From: Paramacrobiotus richtersi
Lineage: Eukaryota > Tardigrada > Eutardigrada > Parachela > Macrobiotidae
DNA length: 26,166 bases
Direction: 5' to 3'
Assembly (NCBI GenBank): GCA_034698045.1
Contig: JAQGAU010000570.1
Location: 1-26,166 of the forward strand
The notes under the pieces are model-generated. The model was not told where the DNA came from. It saw only the letters and a list, made by a program, of their open reading frames with translations, and ran no database searches. A program made the position numbers and the translations under genes. Below, piece after piece: positions 1-8,175 of this stretch; position 1 is the first letter of the stretch; each line of letters begins with the position of its first letter.

Positions 1-215
1 ATGATTGGTTGAAATACACGAAGAGGGCGGAGCCCTCTTCTGATTGGTGTGCTTAAAGCACCCGTATTCTTCTATCAACCGTACCCATAATACAAATACC
101 GTTATCACGCTGTATTTCTATACTTATGCGCTGGCGGAAAAATTCAATAGGGGTAATGCGAAACTGGTTGAGTGAGCAACATCGCATACTTATCGCAGAT
201 CATTTTATGATCTTT
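1..215. other. Left flank, no gene seen
   Basis: No coding frame of note. A perfect hairpin lies at 20-40, GAAGAGGGC-GGA-GCCCTCTTC (9-bp arms), between two GATTGGT boxes at 4-10 and 42-48. It may be the edge of an older repeat. Confidence 0.5.
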
Positions 216-229
216 GGTCTGGAAAGATG
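216..229 (+). repeat. Harbinger left terminal inverted repeat
   Basis: GGTCTGGAAAGATG is the exact reverse complement of 3753-3766. A 14-base match within the short flanks of a two-gene element is unlikely by chance. Confidence 0.65.
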
Positions 230-399
230 CTGCCTGCTCTGCTATGCAACTTGCTTCATGTGAAACACACATCAGGCAATTAGCACCTCTTGCACATATC
301 AGTGATCTAACCGCGCGTGTGCGGTACATATGAAACAAAGACAGGTGTACATGAAAGCACACACTTCGCCGAATCACACCAAGATTACACTTTCTTCAA

Positions 400-1749
400 G
401 TGAACATTCTATGTATTATTCATCATTCGCATTTGGGTACGATCTGTATATTTAGATTTATTTTTCTGAATTTTATTGACGGAAAAATGGGTTGCATTAG
501 GATTAAACGGCTGCAAATCAAACGCCGTCGATCTACGTATTTTTCAAAAATGAAATTGTACTGCATATTGGCAATTTTTATTCTTACTTCCGATCCGGCT
601 GATGATCCAGATAACCGGCATTATACCCGTTTCGCACTGGATCTGGAAGGCATGCCTGAGGTCAAATTTCGCAAAATGTTCCGTTTTCATAACTACGATG
701 ACCTTATGACGCTTTATCATGCACTGAAAATGCCGCGCATTATGTATTGCTCAAACGGGACAAAAATTTGCGGAATTCACGCTTTAGCGATTGTGTTACG
801 CCGACTAGCGTATCCGAGCAGATGGTGTGATCTGGTTGATTTTTTGGGACGAGAAACTACGCAATTATCACGCATTTTCAATGCAACAATCGCGTGGATA
901 AACAAGAATTATGGTCATTTGTTGATATCACTAAACCAGCCGCTTTTGAGTTCTGAGAGAATCGGCCGGTTTGCAGAAGCTGTCCATGAAGTGACCGGCT
1001 TATACGGTAGGATTACTCGAAAAGTCAAGTTCTTATACTCTTTAAAATGCATACATTAATCAACATAAAATTATAAAAACAAATTGCTTGTGACCTAATT
1101 GTAATAAATGTTAATTAATGTAATTTTGCATTTTTTATTAATGTCAGCTTTATGTACTTTACGTTTGTTGTAAATAGACAATTGTTGAGGATTTATCGAC
1201 GGAACCGCTGTCGAAATTTGCCGTCCTAGGAATTTCCAAGTGGAATTTTACAGTGGACATTGTCGAGCGCACGTGATTAAATTTCAAAGCATTTTAACAC
1301 CGGATGGAATTATCACAAATTTATTTGGGCCAGTTGAAGGGCGCAGACATGATAGTTACATGTTAAACCAAAGCAACATTCGTGAAAGATTAGCCGAAAA
1401 AAACCAGGAATGGGTGCGCGAATATTGTATTTACGGAGACAAAGGCTATCCAATTTCCGCTAAAATCCAGACACCATTCCGCGGCTTTAGAGAGGACCCG
1501 CTCGAAATTGCCATCAATAAACGCATGTCTGTGGCACGATTACCAGTAGAATACGGGTTCGGAAAAATATTGCAATATTTTGGATTTTGCGGTTATGGAA
1601 AAAATCAGAAATTATTCTGGCAACAAGTTTGTAACGTGTACAGAGTGTCCGCATTTCTCATAAACTGTCACACATGCATGTACGGGTTTGCTAATGTCAA
1701 TAATCGTTTTAAAGTGCCTCCACCAACGCTACAGGAATATCTTGGATAA
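400..1749 (+). CDS. PIF/Harbinger DDE transposase (HARBI1-like), two exons
   Basis: The transposase cuts and moves the element. Exon 1 is 400-1006 and exon 2 is 1190-1749. The 183-nt intron (GTAGGA...TTGAG) is phase 1 and contains an in-frame stop, so it must be removed. The spliced frame is 388 aa, close to HARBI1 relatives. The N-terminal half holds the family's helical region, with an NGTK...ALAIVLRRLAYPSRW stretch near residues 120-145. The DDE nuclease follows: first Asp in GFIDGT (codon 1198), second in GRRHDS (codon 1351), then a GDKGYP motif and the catalytic Glu in ARLPVEYGFG (codon 1549). All three catalytic residues are present with family-like spacing. The first Met is uncertain; Met at 487 is an alternative and would give 359 aa. 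The gene converges on the accessory gene, with stops about 50 bp apart. Confidence 0.9.
1007..1189 (+). other. Intron of the Harbinger transposase
   Basis: GT at 1007-1008, AG at 1188-1189. Joining 1006 to 1190 restores TAC-GGA-TTT-ATC-GAC (YGFID), which creates the catalytic FIDGT motif. The length is a multiple of three, but an in-frame TAA at 1057 requires removal. Confidence 0.8.
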
Positions 1750-1797
1750 AATATGCTGTTCATATGTTGTTATGTTTACCTGCCTAATTAAACACTG

Positions 1798-3412
1798 TTA
1801 ACGAGAGTTATTTCCGAACAAATCTTTAAATCCCGCCACTGCAATTTTCATCATTTCCAATTGATTCTTCCGGTCTTTTTCAGCTTCTTCCCGTTTGAAA
1901 ATTTCTTTTCGATCTTCTTCTTCCTTTCGCAGGTTTTCTTCCAAAATGCGTTCTGCTTTCTCCGATTCTATCCGGCTTCTTTCAAGTGCAGTCGCATCAC
2001 CCATCGATTTCAAAATAGATACCAGGATTTGTTGGTTATCCTGTTGGCGGGTTGCGCTTTGTAAAGTCCGTTGCCGGCTTTGAATCCTTACGTCGCTTGG
2101 CAGATTTCACAGCACGCCCATCATCTACGAAATATCTTGGTAATTCTTATGAGCAAAAAATTCAGAAATTATTACAGCGCTTAAAATCCAGCAGCTGTTT
2201 ACATTGGTTGTAGGATGCCATCTTTAAGTATAAAAATTAGAAAATCACGAGTCCTGTTCTTATGTATTTTAAATAAATAGCAGTTAAGGTTTTTTTAGGG
2301 TTTTATCTACATGGTACTGTACCTTCGGTTATATCCACGACGGTGACATTCTGAGGATTTGCTTCGTTGGATGTGCTGGTAGAAGCCGATGTACTGGGCG
2401 CGCTATCGGAAAGCGCCGGGTCAACAATTGTTTTGGTCACTAAAACCAATACGCAAGATGAAATTAACTTCTGTTAATTAATATTTAATTTTATTAATTA
2501 ACATTTAATAGCTGATCAAGAGTACACTTCCGTGTCGTGCTGATTGGTATAACTTTTTCATTTGATCAGACTTTGTTACTGTGAATTGTTATTGCATTTG
2601 AGATAAAGTCGAGAAAGTAATATGTTAAAATTTACATTTGAAGCTATTGATTGTAAAGTAATTACAAATTTTTTTGTAATAAGTAATTTTTTTGTTTGGC
2701 CTAATTATACCTTCGAATGATGGATCAAACTCACAGCTGGCCACTGGTTCGCTCCTGACTGATTTCTTCCCCGTAGCCGATCCTAGCATTTCGACTGTCT
2801 TTGGCATGAACACTGTGCGGTACTTTTCTCTCATTAAATCCCGTTTGGCCGTTCCCTCGTCATGCACTCTGGAAGCAGGTTTCTTTTCCGGCGCACGCTT
2901 ATTAGGGTCTTCCTTATATTTCATGAGCTGATAAACAAGACTCCATTTCTCTGGAATGGAATCTTCCTCTTCGCCGGTAGGATGGTATTTTGTGTATTTA
3001 GTTTTAAACTGCTTGATATAATTAGACACCAACTCTTGCAAGGAATGCACGGCTTTCTTATCGCGTTCTTTTGAGGCTTTGTCAGGGTCAGTTTCGGTCA
3101 CACTTCCGTCAGATACAAAAGGCACATAATTTTGGCGGCATAGATTTACAGCTCTTTTCCATAATTGGCCGGATTCTGTTGTCTGCGGTTTCACTGCGTA
3201 CGGATTGACTTCGACAAGAATAGCGAACTTTTTTACAGTGATTTTTTCGATTTCCGCTTTGGATCGACCGGAGAAAACTGCCGCAGTAGCGATACTAGCT
3301 GCAAATAATTTGGAATATTATATAAACAAGAATAAAGTGTAATATTAGCAAGAATAAAGTGTAAACAATTACCTGGTTCAGTTTGAGCAGCCAAATCCAC
3401 TACGGTCTCCAT
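1798..3412 (-). CDS. Harbinger accessory protein (Myb/SANT-like, coiled-coil C-terminus), four exons
   Basis: PIF/Harbinger elements normally carry a second DNA-binding protein that helps the transposase reach the nucleus and bind the ends; this gene has that position and size. Exons on -: 3412-3373 (METVVDLAAQTEP), 3298-2711, 2439-2323 and 2124-1798. The three introns (74, 271 and 198 nt) are all GT-AG and all phase 1. Exon 2 holds a helical, basic region of about 190 aa (VNPYAV...LWKRAVNLC, QELVSNYIKQF) that could be a diverged Myb/SANT or trihelix fold. Exon 3 is Ser/Thr-rich. Exon 4 opens with a basic, NLS-like segment (KSAKRRKDSK) and ends in a charged coiled coil of about 70 aa (SRIESEKAERILEENLRKEE, then FGNNSR). 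Those two halves lie in different frames between about 2020 and 2095, so one indel is likely unless splicing differs. The Myb assignment is inferred from context. Confidence 0.7.
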
Positions 3413-3752
3413 TGTTGTGAGAAGTCGTAGTAAATCCCAAACCGTTCGAGCGAATTATCTCCGATATAAATAATTTTGTCGGATATAAATATTTATTAAA
3501 TTATTTCACAAAATCTTTTGCATCATCACAACGGCTGTAAATGCATGCAAACTATAAGGCCGCGCGAAATAACAATGTGCATGTAATTTTGGTGCATATG
3601 AGTGATTCTGTGTTTGTAGGACAGTATGCTAACTTTGGTGCATTTCTTGGATCTTTTGTGCATTTTAAAAGGGAGCAGAGAGGTGGTCAGCGCGCAAGAC
3701 CTGCCGGTTGGAAATGGTACTATGGGCAGGCCTGCACCTGCATAACAGGGGA

Positions 3753-3766
3753 CATCTTTCCAGACC
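3753..3766 (-). repeat. Harbinger right terminal inverted repeat
   Basis: This is the reverse complement of 216-229. The retroelement tail begins only about 20 bases beyond it. Confidence 0.65.
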
Positions 3767-3784
3767 ATACTGCACTTGAGTGAC

Positions 3785-4326
3785 AGTTTTATTATCTATG
3801 CTATGATAAGACTGCTCTGAAATCGGGTCTCAAGGAGTTTCGCACTTGGGCTAATGGATCGGCGATTTCCATTATTCACCCGTATTCAGCGCCCGACTTC
3901 CTTCAGAAATACAACCGCTCTGGGACCCCAACTCCCCATCGTCTCGAATCCTATCGGCTAGACACAGTATCGGTCGCTCAATGCGGTATATCGGGTTTCC
4001 TTCTGTCTTTCTCGTTGATCCGCGGCTGCTCCACAGGTAGTGCTAGTGCGGGCAATGTAGGAGTCAGCACAGGTGTCTGCAACGGTAACGTCCCAGACAA
4101 GCGGTTTTCCGGCCTTCCATTGCATGAGCGTCAAACCATCTGGTCTTTGCCCGTCCCCTCTGTCCAAACCCGGCGGTTCACGAACTGCAGGGATGCTTGT
4201 CGAAATAAGAGCTTTACGTATAACGTCGTTCAATGCCGAATGCCTTGGATTTCGACCTTTACTACGTTTACACACTAACCTATGGTGACCGTAGACGACG
4301 ACTGGCGATTTGCCAAATATAATCAT
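3785..4326 (-). mobile_element. Non-LTR retrotransposon, C-terminal tail fragment of the RT protein
   Basis: Read on -, 4326-3958 encodes 122 aa with the features of the tail that follows the reverse transcriptase in a large group of invertebrate LINE-like proteins: a Cys/His-rich lead (YGHHRLVCKRSKGRNPRHSA), then ALNDVIRKAL, PPGLDRGDGQRPDGLTLMQW and KPLVWDVTVADT. The RPDG...VWDVT pair resembles a restriction-like nuclease core, as in that tail. The family signature goes on in the same frame past 3958 (GFETMGSWGPRAVVFLKEVG, then RRSISPS) with two stops, so this is a dead, 5'-truncated copy. Nothing of the reverse transcriptase core is visible upstream on this strand. The assignment rests on remembered family patterns; the exact clade is not resolved. 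Confidence 0.65.
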
Positions 4327-4336
4327 TTAAACTTGT

Positions 4337-4589
4337 TTACCTGTTATTTTGTAATTTTGTATCACGATTTAAAAATTCAAGTTTGTCATTTCTTTGAATC
4401 TTCCTATAAATAAAGTAACTGACTATTACATTAAATGTCGTAAACAGTATTTCAGTAATCCCTAGAATTGAATGACTATACGTTGTTATCGCTTGTTGTA
4501 TACAAAAATTTTGACAACTACTAAAATTCAAAGAATTCATTTCGGGCAGTTTAGACATCTAAAGTGGAAACGATCTGACTTCCCTAGTA
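4337..4589. other. AT-rich spacer, nothing supported
   Basis: A 73-aa frame on - has no recognisable motif and a composition expected of AT-rich non-coding DNA. Confidence 0.4.
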
Positions 4590-5510
4590 ATGGACATTAA
4601 AGATTTATATTATGATCCAAGAGTTGGCTACCAGTCGCTACCAAAATTAAAATCAAAGTTTGTGGAACAAATAATAATTCCACCTATAGAGCTTGATAAA
4701 TTTCTTAGAAATCAGAAAACTAAGAGAATATAATACTATCAATGCTTACTATCCTTGTCACAATTATCAGATAGGTATTATGATTTATGACAGATTTGAT
4801 TACATCACTATAAATACATTCTGGTTTGCATTGATGTTTATGCTAGATATGTCAGCTGTCGAGCAATGACTAATCGAAAATTTCCTGCAGTTATGAAACA
4901 ATTAGAGAACATATTTAGCGAAATGGGTGTTCCCGAAAACATCAACTGCGATAATGAATTTAATCCAAATTTATTTAATAATTGTTGAAAACAACATAAT
5001 ATTACAGTTTATTACTCGGATTCATAACTGAGCAACATATTGAACGAAAATTTGAAACTACACGGACCACCAGCAAGCGAATTCACAATAAAAATGCAAG
5101 AGTTGAATGATTTAAAAGGACATTTGCCCAAATATTTCAGAAATGGAGAACTGGAAGTGCGCAGCGAGCATGGTATAGAATATAAGGTAATTTAACTGAA
5201 AACTGCAATAACACTTATCACAGAACTATTGAAGCAAAGCCGGATGATGTTTTCAGAGGGGCTGATTTAAATAAGCAGGAAAGAAAATTTAATGATTCAA
5301 GCTAAAAATAGGCGACCAAGTCAGAATATCCTTATTCAAAAAGGCATTCGAAAAACGAGACCGCAGTAGGTTCTCGAAAGATTCATATAAAATTGTTGAA
5401 ATAATTCGATGCAGATGTAAACTGAAAAAAGCAACCGATCACGTGTTTTGAAAAAGATTATACAAAGACTACGAGGTACGGAAGATCGATTTCACTGATG
5501 ATGCATAACT
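4590..5510 (+). mobile_element. Decayed integrase fossil, Polinton/Maverick-like
   Basis: Separated pieces in + frames resemble, in the right order, an rve-type integrase: an N-terminal stretch near 4590-4730 (LYYDPRVGYQS... type), catalytic-core pieces near 4810-5020 including DVYAR and a DN.EF-like motif, and a C-terminal SH3-like piece near 5300-5400 (KIGDQVRIS). The N- and C-terminal pieces look most like Polinton/Maverick integrases; a gypsy-type integrase is the alternative. It is clearly broken, with roughly ten interruptions, and no other Polinton gene, terminal repeat or LTR was seen. It is an old fossil with no coding capacity. Confidence 0.6.
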
Positions 5511-6010
5511 TGGACAACCAACTGTTTTTCTTTCAACAGATTTTGTAGTCATAATTTTCAGTAGCATCGATCCTGCTTTAAATGACATTTCGCTCATTTC
5601 TTACAGTTAGATCAGATCGGTTTTACACTAACATAAAAAAAAAATTTGACAGACATCAAAATTTCTGGTGCAAAGAGTGCGTTAAAACATTATATTAATT
5701 GATCTTAATACGTATATCAAACTGGTTTAACAGTATGAAAAAGCGCAAATAGTGTACCTTACTTTTTTTAACCAAAATTTTAAATGCACTCCTAGAGATA
5801 CATAAGAATGGTTAACAAGAAGGTTAAGAGACGTTTTTAGTAAAAAAATGCAACTGCGCTCAGATCCGCTTAGTATATACTACTGTCGATTGAGCGAATT
5901 TTTCTACACGACTTCGAAGAACTGAATTTTTTAGATACTACAGCGGTAAATTTCAAAATATTATATATTAGGATAAGAAACGACATTAACGCCGGACGCT
6001 TTTTCGGCCC
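5511..6010. other. AT-rich spacer, nothing supported
   Basis: No convincing coding frame or repeat. It may be further worn element sequence. Confidence 0.4.
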
Positions 6011-6014
6011 TCCA

Positions 6015-6083
6015 GACGGTTTTAGCGGTTGGGGGGAAAACCGCCTGGCGGACAGGTTTTCCGTCCGGACGGTTTTAGCGGTT
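6015..6083. repeat. Hairpin-rich repeat with 16-bp direct copies
   Basis: GACGGTTTTAGCGGTT occurs exactly at 6015-6030 and 6068-6083. Between them GGAAAACC (6035-6042) pairs with GGTTTTCC (6055-6062), followed at once by the perfect palindrome CCGTCCGGACGG (6061-6072). Such mixed direct and inverted motifs suit the terminal region of a non-autonomous DNA transposon. No partner end was found. Confidence 0.6.
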
Positions 6084-6299
6084 ACAGCCGTGTGAACAAC
6101 TTGCTGTTGGATGATATGCCTTTTGCTGCTGCGTATTGTGGCAAATTTGCTGCTTTTCTCCGATTTGCAGATTGCCAAAAGCATCCGTAAGTTATCGGCA
6201 TTTCCATGCTAAAAAAACATGTAAGATAAAGTCACAAATGTAAAGACTAGGATTAGTATCGCTTGAACGGTCAGCTGTTCACAGACAAATGTTATTCTT

Positions 6300-6798
6300 A
6301 TGTTTCTGCACGTACGAACACCAGCAGTTTCGTACATACACCAGCATGCGCTTGAAATGCGGCTGCGGGTGACCCTGGAGCGTGTGATGGGCGCCACATG
6401 CCGCATGCCGATCTGTGACAATGCCCGGTGGACGCTGCTGATCAATTCCACAGGAAGAATGAACACCTACGATAATGCACTGCTTATAACAATCCGGTTT
6501 ACCCTCGGTAATTTTAATAAAAATCCGTTATTTTAATGAACTTTTTACTTTTTGCACTTCTTTTGCAGAACCCTCGTATTTTCACCAGGAGGACAGTAAC
6601 CAAGTGGAATCCTGTCCTCCACGGATACAGACAGTAGAGAAGACCCATGCAATGCTTTTGAAAGTGAAAGATGCACCTCCATTGTATTTTTTCGTCTTTG
6701 TGCGCATTGAGTGGTTGTGCTGCTATACGCTCAAAATGTTTAAACAGAAATCCCGGTTTCAGAATCCAAGTTGTGAGGATCGTTCCGATCCAGTTTAA
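6300..6798 (+). CDS. Unknown protein, two exons, 145 aa
   Basis: Not recognised. Exon 1 is 6300-6507 and exon 2 is 6569-6798. The 61-nt intron has donor CTCG|GTAATT and acceptor TTTTGCAG|AA in phase 1. The joined protein starts MFLHVRTPAVSYIHQHALEM and includes ERVMGATCRMPICDNARWTL, INSTGRMNTYDNALL, EPSYFHQEDSNQVE and a Cys-containing C-terminus. It has six to seven cysteines, a possible N-glycosylation site (NST), no clear signal peptide and a short hydrophobic run (YFFVFV). The start at 6300 is the first in-frame Met, and a further upstream exon is possible. An AATAAA lies at 7113. The antisense frames over this interval look poorer. Support comes from the clean splice sites and codon-like composition, not from homology. 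Confidence 0.4.
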
Positions 6799-7149
6799 GC
6801 CGGAACACACAGCCGATCCTGTTTTCTGTAATATTATATCAGGCTATCTACATACAGCGTTAGTTCTCCAGTGTTGTGTGGGAAATTCTTCACAGTGTTC
6901 TTACACCCGAATTGTGCTTTCGGTTTCGTGCAGTTTTGAGAGTGCCGCATTAAAAAGGGGGATTCAGTTTAAAGACGAGTGACATATGCAGCTTGCAACT
7001 GCGGAGTTACCTGTGAATTTTCCCTGCTGGTGTTTCACAACATACCACCTACGTAGTTAAGGAATGCCTAGTTGATATATAAGTTATAACAGGCATAATT
7101 ATTTTAAATACACAATAAAATTCTTGATATAATCCTCTTTCCAAGAAAA
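6799..7149. other. Intergenic, no gene seen
   Basis: Lies between the end of the + gene at 6798 and the end of the - gene at 7150. A + strand AATAAA at 7113-7118 could serve the upstream gene. Confidence 0.4.
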
Positions 7150-7822
7150 TCATTTGTAGAATCTTTTGTCATCCTCCACATTCGCTGTCTTGATACCCGG
7201 AAGCGCCTGCAGCTGAGCGGGCACGAAATCCGGAAGCGCACCCGTTGGCGAATAAAACTCCTGCTCAATACAAGGAATCTGCGGCCGGGAGAACTTAAAC
7301 ACGTCCACCGCGGTGTCTTCGCGATTAAAGCGACCAATCTCACTGGAACTTAACAGGGGAACACTGCGGGCCTCCTCCTCCTTCCAGATCAACATCCGGG
7401 ATGTCCGCGTACTACGACGATTTTCATGCTTGGCCTTCTGATCGTATCCGTACCTGACACTTCGCGCATCATCGGCCGTAGAGCTGTCGAGGACCTTCTA
7501 TAGAGAATGCAATGATTTGATGGATTTTCCGGGTGGTTTATGCACGTACACGTAGAGCGTACGGTGTATGGTAGTACGAGAGTTCCGGGTTTTCGGTCCG
7601 CTTGGGCGGGACATAGCCGACGCTGCCGATATTGTTGGGATGACCTTTAATGGTATACTTTAGGTCATGATGGAAGACTTCTAGTGTCACTTTCGGATTG
7701 ACGAGGGGGAAGTTTTTCGTATCGGTAAAGGCTGATATATCCATCTTAGCGTAATGAATATCGCGTTCTTGAAGTACGTCATTAAGGGAGTTTCTTGTTG
7801 CCACAGTGAATGGATCAGTCAT
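7150..7822 (-). CDS. Unknown soluble protein, two exons, 206 aa
   Basis: Not recognised. Exon 1 is 7822-7550 and exon 2 is 7497-7150. The 52-nt phase-0 intron has donor CGT|GTACGT and acceptor CTCTATAG|AAG. It begins MTDPFTVATRNSLNDVLQER; the middle has NNIGSVGYVPPKRTENPELS and YHTPYALR; exon 2 is charged (RNRRST-like, KEEEARSVPLLSSSEIG) and ends KTANVEDDKRFYK. There is no signal peptide, membrane segment or coiled coil. The short Pro/Tyr-rich turns recall microtubule inner proteins of cilia, but that is only an impression. An AG at the end of TTCTGCAG about 10 bases before the ATG may mark a 5'-UTR intron. It lies in tandem with the coiled-coil gene upstream (same strand, about 350 bp apart), separated by a tandem duplication. 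Confidence 0.7.
7498..7549 (-). other. Intron of the 206-aa gene
   Basis: GTACGT...CTATAG, 52 nt, phase 0. Both flanking frames close exactly. Confidence 0.7.
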
Positions 7823-7919
7823 CTGGACTCCTGCAGAATTTATTGCATAAGAAAGTTCAATAGAGGTTTAAACAAATTCCCTTTTTTGAATTTTGAAAAG
7901 AAATTTTAAATGTAGCCAA

Positions 7920-8145
7920 ACGCAAAAGATATTCGAGTTGGTCTTATTGTAAATGTAGCAGTTTAAAAAAGGGGAGAACTTATCGAACAGTTTTAAAAAA
8001 AAATTTGATTTGCTTTGGTTTTCCTTTTTTAACGCAAAAGATACTCGAGTTGGTCTTAGTGTAACTGTAACAGTCAAAAAAATGGAAGAACTCATCAAAA
8101 AGTTTTTTAAAAAAATCTGGTTTGATTTGGTTTTCCTTATTTTTG
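7920..8145. repeat. Two-copy tandem duplication, period about 112 bp
   Basis: The run from ACGCAAAAGATATTCGAG at 7920 repeats from 8032 (ACGCAAAAGATACTCGAG). Both continue through GTTGGTCTTA, an A/T-rich middle and TTTGGTTTTCCTT. The copies differ at perhaps one base in six, so the duplication is old. It lies between two minus-strand genes. Confidence 0.8.
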
Positions 8146-8175
8146 TATCAGAATTCTCTAGTTTAAAATGTTGTG

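Larger units (their letters stand above)
216..3766. mobile_element. PIF/Harbinger DNA transposon, about 3.55 kb
   Basis: A DDE transposase on + and a convergent accessory gene on - fill this interval and are bracketed by an exact 14-bp inverted repeat: GGTCTGGAAAGATG at 216-229 and its reverse complement at 3753-3766. Just inside both ends a looser match continues (CCTG, then TATGCA with a gap). Two convergent genes inside short inverted ends is the normal PIF/Harbinger plan. This superfamily usually makes 3-bp target duplications. The flanking triplets here are TTT on the left and ATA on the right, so a duplication is not evident, and the true ends could lie a base or two away. The transposase frame is intact through its one intron, but the accessory gene appears to carry one frame break, so the copy is probably young but not fully active. 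Confidence 0.75.
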
